Below are positions 1 to 10,408 of a stretch of DNA of 64,000 nt, one piece after another. The translations under genes were made by a program, and so were the position numbers. Location of the stretch: positions 39,812,148 to 39,876,147 of the forward strand of contig JAOANR010000008.1 in assembly GCA_030278955.1 (NCBI GenBank), in the 5' to 3' direction. The notes below the pieces were generated by a model. The model saw nothing but the letters and a program-made list of their open reading frames with translations. It was not told where the DNA came from and did not search any database. The stretch's first letter is position 1, and each line of letters opens with the position of its first letter. The stretch comes from Hygrophila difformis. Its lineage: Eukaryota; Streptophyta; Magnoliopsida; Lamiales; Acanthaceae.

Positions 1-1867
1 CGCAGCCGTATCAGCCATACCCAGTACCACTCCGGAGCCTCGGGAAACCCATACGGATATTCACGAGAGTGTAGGCTCTAAGTTTCGCCGTTTTGGCAAT
101 ATCACATTTCAAGTATAGCGCGCGGGGTCACCATCGTCCATTACGACACGAAGTGAATCGTTAGGGGGCACCCTGCAGAGCACTCACCCCTAATTTTAAT
201 TTATCAAGTTTGTAAGGGGATTTAGTTTTTAAAAATCTGACTTCCATTGTATTCATTTAGAAACAATATCTCAATTCGTTTCAACCCTAAAGGTTAATTC
301 CATGTTCCAACAAGATTTCAAAATTTCGTTTCGGTAAATCACAGTTTACTCCAAAATTCGTCTAAAATCAGATTTAATTCCAAAAATTCCAAAATTTCAC
401 ATCTGACTCGGAAACATCAAGATCTACAACTTTCATGTTTTAACTTTTTCAATCCGAGATACCTAAGTAGGTCAAAATCGCTAATTTTCGCATAACAAGA
501 AATCTGTCCGAGTTCAATACATCACAGATCAAAGATTTCAGTTTCTACCATATCAATTCAACTCCAAATTTAATGAAATTTGACAGGGATCATTTTAAGA
601 CATTTATCTACAACTTTCATGTTCGGCCAAAGATCTAAAACAGCCTAGATCCTATGTCAAAAACGAGATCAAGATCAATCCTAAGTTCTGTCCAAGATTT
701 CAAGATCTAAATCAAACAGTTCGGTTTCAACGGGTTTTCACCTATCAAATCAACTCCAAAAATTCTCAAATTTTTACAGTAGCTAGGTCTAAGTCTTAGG
801 AACGTTTTTCGTGTTTTAAGTTTTTCCGTTTGAGTTCGTTTTAAAGGTCGGAAAAATTCAACAATTCTGTTGCGTCGGTAGGAAAACAAAGGTGGACAGA
901 TTTATGATTCTTGTCAAATCTTTTAGGTTTCGAATGTTTTAAAATCTCCCAAAACCATGTAAGGTTAACTTACAGTATCTATGAACGTCGGGAATGTCCA
1001 ATTCGGAGACGTGGCTTCCAGATCACCGTTTCTCCTCTCCGTTTGTCGGGTTCTACGATCTAGATTCGATACGGGGGTGTAGAAAGAAAAAGGAGATGGT
1101 TAGGATTCGTTTTCGAATCGTTTATTGAACAGAGATTGGACCGAGACTTACCACGACTATGGAGATCTGTAGAGAACTCGTCCAACAGCGTTCGTCTTGG
1201 TTTCGTGCCTCCGACGACTCCGGATTTAGGGTTTCGAGCGTATAGGATGCTTCAGGGTTTCGTAAACTTGTTCGGGGCTCCCAAGGGCTTATTTATAGAA
1301 TTCTAAGTCCCTAGGGCGTCCACGGCCGACCTAGAACTCTGGAGTCGAGAGGTGTTCAACCGAAAGTCGAAAAATCCGCGTTCGGGTGAGAGATTCACGC
1401 AACAACCAAATCTGTGGGGTGGCGCGGTCGTGGCGCGGTTTTCCCCATTGGGCGCGCGGCCACCGCGCCGTCTACGCCTGGACTTCGGTCCGGGCGGGTC
1501 GTGCGATCCGTCGTGCTTTTCCGCCTCTCTTTCGGGTTTCTATCCCTCTATGCTCCCGAATTCCGATTTCCGGGGTATATTCGGGTTCATACTTTCTCTC
1601 TAATTTTATTCTTAGTCTAATTGGATGTTTTGGACTCGAATACTCGAGTTCATTAGTGTCGGGTTTTGGTGTTCCATTTATCCATCCTTTTATTGAATTA
1701 AATTCCTTTAATTCCTTTTTAAGTAAAAATCTCATTTCTCATTTCCTTATATTTATTTATTTATTTATTTGCTGGACTTGTTTATTTATTTATAGTATTT
1801 ATTTTATTTATTATTTATTTATTTAATTATTGTTTTATTTTATGTTAGAAAATTCTCGGGTATTACA
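1..1867 (-). repeat. Element A 3' LTR (partial)
   Basis: This stretch matches 8542-10408 at a constant offset of 8541 with very few differences. It ends at TATTACA (1861-1867) directly beside a polypurine tract read on the minus strand, so it is the 3' LTR. About 730 bases of its far end lie outside the window. A TTTA-rich microsatellite at about 1755-1845 and a minus-strand TATAAATA at 1290-1297 lie within it. Small open frames at about 1350-1830 occur identically in both LTRs, with no recognisable domain, and are not annotated as genes. Confidence 0.95.
1290..1297 (-). promoter_or_regulatory. TATA box in element A LTR
   Basis: TATAAATA on the minus strand, repeated at 9831-9838 in the other LTR. 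Its place inside the LTR fits the retrotransposon promoter at the U3/R junction. The start site itself is inferred, not seen. Confidence 0.55.
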
Positions 1868-1906
1868 GTCTACCCTCCTTAAGAATCAACTTCGTCCTCG
1901 AAGTTG
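1868..1906 (-). other. Element A polypurine tract with upstream hairpin
   Basis: On the minus strand the sequence runs through a perfect 8-bp stem, CAACTTCG / CGAAGTTG, with a 4-base loop (1887-1906), then the purine-rich AAGGAGGGTAGAC, then the LTR start TGTAATACCC. The polypurine tract primes plus-strand DNA synthesis in LTR retrotransposons. The hairpin just before it recurs in elements D and E. Confidence 0.75.
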
Positions 1907-2096
1907 TGTTTCGGCCTTTCTCGTCTCGTGCTAAGGTCTTGTGTTTGTTTTATTATGTTGTGACTGAACTTAGAATTAAAACTTCTAAGCTGCCTACGTA
2001 CCCGGTAAAGGGATCAAGCCATAACGTAGTTCAAAAGTTTACAAGATTGCCCGAAAAATTAGGGGGTATGACATCCTCTCCCCCTTAAGATTGCAG
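1907..2096 (-). other. Element A 3' untranslated region with a second polypurine-like tract
   Basis: This region lies between the pol stop codon and the terminal hairpin. At 2070-2090 the minus strand reads AAGGGGGAGAGGATGT, a second polypurine-like tract followed by an LTR-start-like TGTCATACCC. At 1970-2040 lies a block shared with elements D (37276-37365) and E (59187-59270), containing GGGTACGTAGGCA in D and E and a close variant here. No coding potential is evident. Confidence 0.6.
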
Positions 2097-5000
2097 TTAT
2101 GTCCCCATAACTGTGTCGGTATCGGTTTGGAACAATGTCGGGTATCGTTCCCTCATGTCGGATTCTACTTCCCAAGTTGCCGTCTCACTTTCGTGGTTTG
2201 ACCAAAGAACCTTGATCATTTTGATGGTTTTGTTCCTCGTTACTCGTTCCTTAGTATCGAGAATACGCACTGGGACTTCTTCGTAAGTCAAATCTTCGTC
2301 CAGCTCAATTATCTCCGGTTGAAGTACATGTGTCGGGTCCGGCACATACTTCTTTAGTTGCGAGACATGGAAGACATTATGAACTCTATCTAAGTGTGGC
2401 GGTAAAGCCAATCGGTAGGCTAGAGTTCCGACTCGTTCTAGAATCTCGTAAGGTCCTATGTATCGTGGACTTAGCTTCCCTCGTTTGCCAAAGCGCATCA
2501 CCCCCTTCATGGGTGATATCTTTAGCATGACCCTATCTCCCACTTGAAATTCTAGGTCTCGTCGTCTCACGTCGGCATAACTCTTTTGACGGTCTTGTGC
2601 GGCTTTCATCTTCCCTTGGATCACTTTGATTTGTTGAGCCATGTCTTCGATAAGTTGTGGTCCCACTACCACGGACTTATCGTTTTCTTCCCAGCTCAAA
2701 GGGCTTCGGCACTTTCGTCCATACAATGCCTCGAAAGGTGCCATGCCGATACTCGCATGGTAACTATTATTATAGGAAAACTCAATCAAGGGTAAATGAG
2801 ATTCCCAATTTCCTTTGAATTCCAACACGCATGCTCTCAGCATGTCTTCTAGTGTTTGGATTGTTCTCTCGGTTTGTCCATCCGTCATCGGGTGGAATGC
2901 GGTGCTCATTCTGATTTGAGTACCGAGAGCTTTTTGTAACTCCGTCCAGAAATGAGAGACAAATCTACTGTCTCTATCGGAAATGATATCGTGGGGTACT
3001 CCATGTCGTCGTACCACATTATCAATGTAGGCTCGGGCCAATTGGTCCATAGTCCACGTGTCTTTCATTGGGATAAATATGGCTGTCTTCGTTAGCCTAT
3101 CCACAATCACCCAAATCTTGTTCATGCCTTTAGGTGATCGGGGTAATCCCGAGACAAAGTCCATTGAGATGCTATCCCACTTCCAACTTGGAATCTCTAG
3201 TGGTTGCATCAATCCTAAGGGTTTATGTCGCACTGCCTTAACCTTTTGGCAGGTGAGACATCTCGCTACGAAATTTGCCACTTCCTTCTTCATTCCCGGC
3301 CACCAATAGATCTTCTTCAGATCTTTGTATAGTTTGTCACCTCCGGGATGTACGGAATATGGCGTGTTGTGCCCTTCCTCCATCAACCTTTGCTTCAATT
3401 CGGCACATTTAAAAGGTACACACCATCTACCTTTGAAACGGATGCTTCCATCCTCGTGGACAGCAAATCCTATTGCCTTTCCTTCAGCAATATACTCTTT
3501 TATCTTCTCGAGTTTCGGATCGCCCGGTTGAGCGAGTCGAATCTCGTCCAATATTGGAGTTTCTACGACCATGGCATTGACCGTTTCTCTCACTGTGCCA
3601 GGATGCACAAGTTCTAACTCCAATCTTGCCAAATCCATGTACAATGCCGGCGGAATTACCAGCGAGTTTGTCACGTGTTGGGTTTTCCGACTTAGGGCAT
3701 CGGCTACCACATTCGCCTTCCCCTCGTGGTATGCTATCTCTAAATCGTAGTCTTTAATAAGTTCCAACCACCTTCGCTGTCTCAAATTCAACTCCTTCTG
3801 AGTGAATATATATTTCAAGCTCTTGTGGTCGGTGAACATTCGACACTTCCGCCCATAAAGATAATGTCTCCATATCTTTAGAGCGAAAACGACCGCTGCC
3901 AACTCCAGGTCATGTGTCGGATAATTTTCCTCGTGAGGTTTTAATTGGCGTGATGCATAGGCTACGACTCTCGAGTCTTGCATCAAAACACAACCTAAAC
4001 CTTCCTTTGAAGCATCGCTATATACTTCGAAGTCACCATTCTCTGATGGTAGTGTTAATACGGGTGTGGTTGTGAGTCGTTTCTTCAGCTCTTGAAACGA
4101 TGTCTCACATGCTTCGGTCCACTCGTATTTCGCTCCTTTCTTAAGTAGCTGGGTCAAAGGACGTGCAATCCTTGAAAAGTCCTTTAAAAATCGTCTGTAA
4201 TATCCGGCTAATCCAAGGAAACTCCTTATTTCCGTTGGACTTTTCGGAGTTGCCCATTCAGTTACGGCAGAGACTTTTGCCGGATCCACTGATACTCCAT
4301 CAGCGGATACTATGTGTCCGAGAAATGCCACTTCTTTCAGCCAGAAGTCACATTTCGACAGCTTGCCGTATAGCTGATTTCTTCGCAGGGTCTCCAACAC
4401 TTGATGTAAGTGCTTCGCATGCTCCTCCTCGCTCTTCGAGTAGATCAGGATGTCGTCGATGAACACTACGACACACTGGTCTAACAATTCTCGGAACACG
4501 TTGTTCATGAGATTCATGAACATGGCCGGAGCATTTGTTAGCCCGAAGGATAACACTGTGAACTCGTAATGGCCATATCGTGTTCGAAACGCCGTCTTTG
4601 GAATGTCCTTCTCGGCAATCCTCAATTGATGATACCCAGATCGCAAATCGATCTTCGAGAATACTGAAGCTCCCTTCAGTTGATCAAACAGATCCTCTAT
4701 TCTCGGTAGGGGGTATTTGTTCTTAATGGTCACTTGGTTTAGTCCTCGGTAATCTATGCAAAGGCGTAGTCCTCCGTCTTTCTTCTTGACAAATAAAACC
4801 GGTGCTCCCCAAGGGGACGTACTCGGTCTTATGTAACCTTTTCCCAATAGCTCCTCGAGTTGTTCCTTTAACTCCTTCATTTCCAGTGGTGCCATCCGGT
4901 ACGGAGCTTTTGAGACAGGCTCTGTCCCCGGAATGAGATCTATGGTGAATTCAAGATCTCTCTCAGGTGGCATGCCCGGAACGTCTTCAGGGAACACGTC

Positions 5001-5837
5001 CGGGTATTCTCTTACCACTGGTATGCTATCAACCTTGTTCTCTTCCGCCTCAAGGTTGTGCACATAGCACGCATATAGTTCATACCCCTTACGCATCAAG
5101 TTATTTAGTTTAAGTGCACTAACGATTTTGTTACTTTTCTTAGGGGGCTGAGAGTAAAAGATAACTCTCTTTCCCCTACTTTTTGACAAGGTGATCTTTT
5201 GTTTTTGGCATTCGATCACCGCTTTATACTGGGATAGCCAATCCATCCCCAGTATGATGTCAAAGTCTCTTAAGTTAAATTCTACCAAGTTCGCGAAGAA
5301 TTCTACGTTCTTTATCACTATAGGAATTCCGTTATATCGTTTAGAGCAAGACACTACTTCTCCAGAAGGCAATTGAATTCCTAAGCTAATTCTCTCGCAC
5401 TTAGGTAGATCTAACTCAGGCACTATCCTTGATGCAATAATTGAGCAACTAGCTCCGGAATCAAATAAAATTCTAAGGGGTGTATTCAAAACGTGAAATG
5501 TACCTGCCATCACTTCTCCGTGCGCAGGCACGTCCGCTTGGTTCACCACGTTCAGCCTCCCCATAGGGCGTCCCTGATTGCCTTGCTGATTCGCATTCGG
5601 CTGCTGATTTTGTTGCTGGTTTTGATTCTGTGGGGGCGGAGGTCGTTGGTTCTGGTTCTGGTTTTGCGGCCTATTTTGAGGGGGTCTGTACCCTTGGTTA
5701 TTGCCATTTCGCCCGTTTTGGTTTTGAGGCTGTTCTTGCCCTGCGACCAAATCGTCCCTCTTCGTTATGTTCTCGAGCCTAGTTCGACATTCCCGTCGAA
5801 CGTGACCCATTCGACCGCATCGATAACAAGCGCCTTG
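2097..5837 (-). CDS. Element A pol polyprotein (protease-RT-RNase H-integrase-chromodomain)
   Basis: An open frame of about 1,240 codons runs directly from the gag stop codon. Counting from the methionine at 5810, the start holds the end of a CCHC zinc knuckle and a long Q/N/P-rich linker (residues 20-85). Then come an aspartic protease with DSGA (117-120), reverse transcriptase with FIDD (450-453), RNase H (YSDAS near 597; TDHKS near 660), and integrase with CLTC at 851-854 and a plausible D884/D946/E981 catalytic set. A C-terminal chromodomain-like segment (about 1175-1230) follows; this domain is known to steer chromovirus integration to particular chromatin. No internal frameshift or stop was seen, so this is the most intact retroelement pol in the window. 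It lacks its own AUG context and is presumably made as a gag-pol fusion. Confidence 0.92.
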   Translation of the reverse strand, partial: QGACYRCGRMGHVRRECRTRLENITKRDDLVAGQEQPQNQNGRNGNNQGYRPPQNRPQNQNQNQRPPPPQNQNQQQNQQPNANQQGNQGRPMGRLNVVNQADVPAHGEVMAGTFHVLNTPLRILFDSGASCSIIASRIVPELDLPKCERISLGIQLPSGEVVSCSKRYNGIPIVIKNVEFFANLVEFNLRDFDIILGMDWLSQYKAVIECQKQKITLSKSRGKRVIFYSQPPKKSNKIVSALKLNNLMRKGYELYACYVHNLEAEENKVDSIPVVREYPDVFPEDVPGMPPERDLEFTIDLIPGTEPVSKAPYRMAPLEMKELKEQLEELLGKGYIRPSTSPWGAPVLFVKKKDGGLRLCIDYRGLNQVTIKNKYPLPRIEDLFDQLKGASVFSKIDLRSGYHQLRIAEKDIPKTAFRTRYGHYEFTVLSFGLTNAPAMFMNLMNNVFRELLDQCVVVFIDDILIYSKSEEEHAKHLHQVLETLRRNQLYGKLSKCDFWLKEVAFLGHIVSADGVSVDPAKVSAVTEWATPKSPTEIRSFLGLAGYYRRFLKDFSRIARPLTQLLKKGAKYEWTEACETSFQELKKRLTTTPVLTLPSENGDFEVYSDASKEGLGCVLMQDSRVVAYASRQLKPHEENYPTHDLELAAVVFALKIWRHYLYGRKCRMFTDHKSLKYIFTQKELNLRQRRWLELIKDYDLEIAYHEGKANVVADALSRKTQHVTNSLVIPPALYMDLARLELELVHPGTVRETVNAMVVETPILDEIRLAQPGDPKLEKIKEYIAEGKAIGFAVHEDGSIRFKGRWCVPFKCAELKQRLMEEGHNTPYSVHPGGDKLYKDLKKIYWWPGMKKEVANFVARCLTCQKVKAVRHKPLGLMQPLEIPSWKWDSISMDFVSGLPRSPKGMNKIWVIVDRLTKTAIFIPMKDTWTMDQLARAYIDNVVRRHGVPHDIISDRDSRFVSHFWTELQKALGTQIRMSTAFHPMTDGQTERTIQTLEDMLRACVLEFKGNWESHLPLIEFSYNNSYHASIGMAPFEALYGRKCRSPLSWEENDKSVVVGPQLIEDMAQQIKVIQGKMKAAQDRQKSYADVRRRDLEFQVGDRVMLKISPMKGVMRFGKRGKLSPRYIGPYEILERVGTLAYRLALPPHLDRVHNVFHVSQLKKYVPDPTHVLQPEIIELDEDLTYEEVPVRILDTKERVTRNKTIKMIKVLWSNHESETATWEVESDMRERYPTLFQTDTDTVMGT

Positions 5838-6827
5838 TTACGGGCATCCCCTTGCCAGATGTGGTCGTCCACATCGCGGGCAAGGCGGTACCGGATCTTC
5901 TTGATTAAACCTCCTTCCCGTGTTGTTTTGTTGGGGCCTATTCGACCCTCTGCGCTGCTCGTTCCTTCCAGTGTTGTTATCGTTTCTCGAGTCTCGGCTT
6001 CTCTTGTCTTGAGGACCCCTGCTGGACTCCCCACTCACTCTTCTTTTCAGCTGCTGCACGCGTGCTACCGCTACAGCGCGATCGTATACGGCTTGCAAAT
6101 CGGGGTAGTGTACTCCCGCGATCACTTCACGCACAGACAGGTTCAGTCCCATCTCGAACTTCTGTGCCTTTTCCACATCAGTAGGTACTAGCCTTGGTGC
6201 GAACCTCACCAGCTCCTTGAAGCGGGTGTAGTATTCCTGCATCGTTTGGCTTCCTTGCTTCAACGACAGGAATTCTTCGTACATGGCAGCTTTGGTACTC
6301 AAGGGATAGAATCGATCCCTGAGTAGTTCCATCATCTCCATCCACGAGTAAGGCTCGTCATCTTCAGTTAGTTTGGCTTGCGTTGCTTGCCACCAGTCAT
6401 CAGCTTCGCCTCCCAAGTAGTATGAAGCGACATGTACCCTCTCTCCTTCCGGACATTTGACCGCTCCCAGCAGCTTGTCGAAAGTCCGGATCCATTCCTC
6501 CAGTTTAGCTGGATCCTCCTCACCAGCATAGTGGGGCGGCTGGTAGGGATTCACCATCGCCAGGTAGTTAGGGCGAGCTTGGGGCGGAGGTACCGCCGCA
6601 GCTTGACCCTGGTTGACTTGCGCGTTTCCGAGCGCAATCAACACTTCCTCTATCGTCCTAAGACGATCGCCCACATTGTTCGGTGCGGGGGCGTCCTGCG
6701 CACCTTGGGGTTGTTCCTCATCAGGTTGAATTGGTTCAGTGACGTTTGGTGGTGTTTCAGTAGGTATCTCAGTGGTGGTTTGGGGAGTGGTTTGAGTTCT
6801 TCCTCTTCCTCTTCCTCTGGGTGCCAT
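5838..6827 (-). CDS. Element A gag
   Basis: This encodes the capsid/nucleocapsid protein that packages the element RNA. The frame is open from 6869, but the methionine at 6827 (MAPRGRGRGR) is preferred because gag of elements E (MAPKGK) and D (MEPRGR) start the same way. The central retrotrans_gag domain includes YLGGEADDWW and VRFAPRLVPTD. Near the C-terminus is CPRCGRPHLARGC, a zinc knuckle with C-x2-C-x3-H-x4-C spacing. The frame ends in TAA (5838-5840) directly after that finger. The next codons continue in the same frame with CYRCGRMGH, the next knuckle. The stop is either a nonsense mutation or a recoding site. Confidence 0.88.
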   Translation of the reverse strand: MAPRGRGRGRTQTTPQTTTEIPTETPPNVTEPIQPDEEQPQGAQDAPAPNNVGDRLRTIEEVLIALGNAQVNQGQAAAVPPPQARPNYLAMVNPYQPPHYAGEEDPAKLEEWIRTFDKLLGAVKCPEGERVHVASYYLGGEADDWWQATQAKLTEDDEPYSWMEMMELLRDRFYPLSTKAAMYEEFLSLKQGSQTMQEYYTRFKELVRFAPRLVPTDVEKAQKFEMGLNLSVREVIAGVHYPDLQAVYDRAVAVARVQQLKRRVSGESSRGPQDKRSRDSRNDNNTGRNEQRRGSNRPQQNNTGRRFNQEDPVPPCPRCGRPHLARGCP

Positions 6828-7088
6828 TCTGGTACAAATATGATAGATTAGGGCTGGTGAATTTAGCATATAGTCTAAGCAATTTCTATAAACATATATA
6901 TGTGTAGTAATTTAGCACGTGGTGCTTTGTTCGGATTAAGAAGCATCGTATGCTTCGGGGTTTTATTTCATTTTGTTTTGTTTTGTTTTTAAAAAAAATA
7001 AATCGGGCATTTTATTTCCTCAAAAGAAATTTTAGTACAAAAGTAGAAATATATTTTTCTAGCAAAACAATGTCTAATAGTAGAATCT

Positions 7089-7424
7089 CTAGTGCCTCAT
7101 GACGTCTCTCGGCGGGGTAGCAGGATCTTCCTCCGGATCTTCCTCCTCCGAACTCGGCGGTAGTAGGTCGTCAAAGATAGTGTTTAAGTCTTGCCCGTGG
7201 GCATCGATGTATTCCTTTAGTATTAAGTTTTGTGTAGTGAGGGTTTGGACTTGGCGCTCGAGTTGGTTTATGCGGTGATGATCCGCCTCTCTCAAGTTGC
7301 CCATGTGATGTAAATTGGCCTCCAATTGAGCCATACGGTACTTCATCTGCTCTAGGGTTTGGTGGGAATCGAGATGAACGCTCATCATCCTGACCATCAA
7401 CTGCATCATGTCCTGACTAGCCAT
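7089..7424 (-). CDS. Small ORF upstream of gag in element A, predicted coiled coil
   Basis: A 111-codon frame lies in the leader between the primer binding site and gag. The protein starts MASQDMMQLM, has an M/L/Q-rich heptad-like stretch over residues 5-70, and ends in an acidic tail rich in E, D and P (about 88-105). I do not recognise a family. The leaders of related elements D and E show no matching frame. It could be a genuine accessory protein, a captured fragment or a chance frame; expression is unknown. Confidence 0.4.
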   Translation of the reverse strand: MASQDMMQLMVRMMSVHLDSHQTLEQMKYRMAQLEANLHHMGNLREADHHRINQLERQVQTLTTQNLILKEYIDAHGQDLNTIFDDLLPPSSEEEDPEEDPATPPRDVMRH

Positions 7425-7454
7425 CTAGCGCAAGCAAGAGATCTAGGTTAATAT

Positions 7455-7600
7455 TCGCCAAGATTCTAGGTTCGAGTTCCAAGATTCTAAGTTCAAGTTT
7501 CGCCAAGATGCTAAGTTCAAGTTTCGCAAAGATTCTAAGTTCAAGTTTCGCCAAGATTCTAAGTTCAAGTTTCGCCAAGATGCTAAGTTCATAGCAGAGA
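7455..7600 (-). repeat. 24-bp tandem repeat in element A leader
   Basis: About five to six imperfect copies of a 24-bp unit built on CTAAGTTCAAGTTTCGCC stand in a row. The open frame across them (repeated AKLELRI) arises because the unit length is a multiple of three. It lies between the primer binding site and the small upstream ORF. Confidence 0.8.
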
Positions 7601-7795
7601 TGCAACATGCATATGCAAATGATATTTCCCCCCAATAATAATTTAATACCCATATATTTTTCCATGGGTTTTAAAATAAAGAATAAAAATTCTTCTCCAT
7701 GGAAATAATACTTTAAAATTTAAAATAATAGTCAAAATATTAATAATAGCTTAAAAATAATAATGGTTTAAAAATAATAATTTAAAAATAGCCGG

Positions 7796-7807
7796 GCTCT
7801 GATACCA
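7796..7807 (-). other. Element A primer binding site (initiator Met tRNA)
   Basis: The minus strand reads TGGTATCAGAGC a few bases inside the 5' LTR. This complements the 3' end of plant initiator methionine tRNA, the usual primer of this class of retrotransposon. It sets the LTR boundary at 7811. Confidence 0.85.
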
Positions 7808-7810
7808 ACT

Positions 7811-10408
7811 TGTAACACCCCGGTTTTTGGTAACCCAGGTCGGGATGTCACCGCCACATCTCCCTAGTAAGACACGGTTTCTCCGAGCTTACTAAAGAGA
7901 TGCAAGGCTAGGTATTGCAGTGTTTAAAATATTTAAAGCATTCAAAATAGCCCATACAATATAAATCGAAAATAATAATAGCATAGCGCAGCGGAAATAT
8001 TTAGTTTAGTACAGTATCGCAGCGGAAAATTTAAATAGGGCCGACATGGCCAAAACACGGGTTAAACAGGCCCGTTCATAATATAGTCTAAGTACGAAAT
8101 TTAAAAGCAAAATAAAAGTTCCCCAAAATCCCATGCATGATTCGTGCTCACACATGCTCATTCCACATATTCTGTAAAGAAAGGAATAAAAATGGTTTTG
8201 ATCAGCAAAATTGCTGAGTAAGTTAACACATGCATGATCGTAGGGTTTAAAAACCATAACTTTAATAATTTAACAAAAGCATGATAATAACATAATATTT
8301 GAGTTCATATAATCCATATCATATAGCACAATCTATCTCAGGCTCTATGTAATAGCACCTATCACATGGTTCAAGATAATAACCATAATTTAAATAAAGC
8401 ATTTAATAATTTAATTGGACAACAATATCATTTAATCTAGTTTAATTTAATTTAGAATCCCCATTACATTCCCGATTTGGTATTTCAAAGTTTCACGATA
8501 AAGATCGCGATGTCAACAAGTTTAGCCGGTAGCCCGGCGGCCGCAGCCGTATCAGCCATACCCAGTACCACTCCGGAGCCTCGGGAAACCCATACGGATA
8601 TTCACGAGAGTGTAGGCTCTAAGTTTCGCCGTTTTGGCAATATCACATTTCAAGTATAGCGCGCGGGGTCACCATCGTCCATTACGGCACGAAGTGAATC
8701 GTTAGGGGGCACCCTGCAGAGCACTCACCCCTAATTTTAATTTATCAAGTTTGTAAGGGGATTTAGTTTTTAAAAATCTGACTTCCATTGTATTCATTTA
8801 GAAACAATATCTCAATTCGTTTCAACCCTAAAGGTTAATTCCATGTTCCAACAAGATTTCAAAATTTCGTTTCGGTAAATCACAGTTTACTCCAAAATTC
8901 GTCTAAAATCAGATTTAATTCCAAAAATTCCAAAATTTCACATCTGACTCGGAAACATCAAGATCTACAACTTTCATGTTTTAACTTTTTCAATCCGAGA
9001 TACCTAAGTAGGTCAAAATCGCTAATTTTCGCATAACAAGAAATCTGTCCGAGTTCAATACATCACAGATCAAAGATTTCAGTTTCTACCATATCAATTC
9101 AACTCCAAATTTAATGAAATTTGACAGGGATCATCTTAAGACATTTATCTACAACTTTCATGTTCGGCCAAAGATCTAAAACAGCCTAGATCCTATGTCA
9201 AAAACGAGATCAAGATCAATCCTAAGTTCTGTCCAAGATTTCAAGATCTAAATCAAACAGTTCGGTTTCAACGGGTTTTCACCTATCAAATCAACTCCAA
9301 AAATTCTCAAATTTTTACAGTAGCTAGGTCTAAGTCTTAGGAACGTTTTTCGTGTTTTAAGTTTTTCCGTTTGAGTTCGTTTTAAAGGTCGGAAAAATTC
9401 AACAATTCTGTCGCGTCGGTAGGAAAACAAAGGTGGACAGATTTATGATTCTTGTCAAATCTTTTAGGTTTCGAATGTTTTAAAATCTCCCAAAACCATG
9501 TAAGGTTAACTTACAGTATCTATGAACGTCAGGAATGTCCAATTCGGAGGCGTGGCTTCCAGATCACCGTTTCTCCTCTCCGTTTGTCGGGTTCTACGAT
9601 CTAGATTCGATACGGGGGTGTAGAAAGAAAAAGGAGATGGTTAGGATTCGTTTTCGAATCGTTTATTGAACAGAGATTGGACCGAGACTTACCACGACTA
9701 TGGAGATCTGTAGAGAACTCGTCCAACAGCGTTCGTCTTGGTTTCGTGCCTCCGACGACTCCGGATTTAGGGTTTCGAGCGTATAGGATGCTTCAGGGTT
9801 TCGTAAACTTGTTCGGGGCTCCCAAGGGCTTATTTATAGAATTCTAAGTCCCTAGGGCGTCCACGGCCGACCTAGAACTCTGGAGTCGAGAGGTGTTCAA
9901 CCGAAAGTCGAAAAATCCGCGTTCGGGTGAGAGATTCACGCAACAACCAAATCTGTGGGGTGGCGCGGTCGTGGCGCGGTTTTCCCCATTGGGCGCGCGG
10001 CCACCGCGCCGTCTACGCCTGGACTTCGGTCCGGGCGGGTCGTGCGATCCGTCGTGCTTTTCCGCCTCTCTTTCGGGTTTCTATCCCTCTATGCTCCCGA
10101 ATTCCGATTTCCGGGGTATATTCGGGTTCATACTTTCTCTCTAATTTTATTCTTAGTCTAATTGGATGTTTTGGACTCGAATACTCGAGTTCATTAGTGT
10201 CGGGTTTTGGTGTTCCATTTATCCATCCTTTTATTGAATTAAATTCCTTTAATTCCTTTTTAAGTAAAAATCTCATTTCTCATTTCCTTATATTTATTTA
10301 TTTATTTATTTGCTGGACTTGTTTATTTATTTATAGTATTTATTTTATTTATTATTTATTTATTTAATTATTGTTTTATTTTATGTTAGAAAATTCTCGG
10401 GTATTACA
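7811..10408 (-). repeat. Element A 5' LTR (complete, 2,598 bp)
   Basis: Read on the minus strand it begins TGTAATACCC and ends GGTGTTACA, the usual TG...CA form. The far end (7811-7920) contains a block shared with LTRs of D and E (CCTTGCATCTCTTTAG and CTAGGGAG). The adjacent primer site marks it as the 5' LTR. Confidence 0.94.

Larger units (their letters stand above)
1..10408 (-). mobile_element. Element A: Tekay-like Ty3/gypsy chromovirus, nearly complete
   Basis: Two near-identical long terminal repeats (1-1867, cut by the window edge, and 7811-10408) enclose gag and pol on the minus strand. The pol order is protease, reverse transcriptase, RNase H, integrase and a C-terminal chromodomain-like segment, which is the arrangement of Ty3/gypsy chromoviruses; the gag and pol sequence resembles the Tekay/Del group. 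By eye only about five substitutions separate the aligned LTR parts, so insertion was recent. The element lies inside the RNase H region of element B. The five bases right of it are ACAAG (10409-10413); the matching target duplication lies outside the window. One in-frame stop separates gag from pol. Confidence 0.93.

Noticed and set aside
1352..1826. Overlapping open frames in the element A LTR, repeated at 9893-10367
   Set aside because: They occur in several frames and strands of GC-rich LTR sequence, share no known domain and include microsatellite codons. They are chance frames duplicated with the LTR.
7417..7665. Frame with repeated AKLELRI units
   Set aside because: It results from a 24-bp tandem DNA repeat in the leader; the unit length keeps any frame open.
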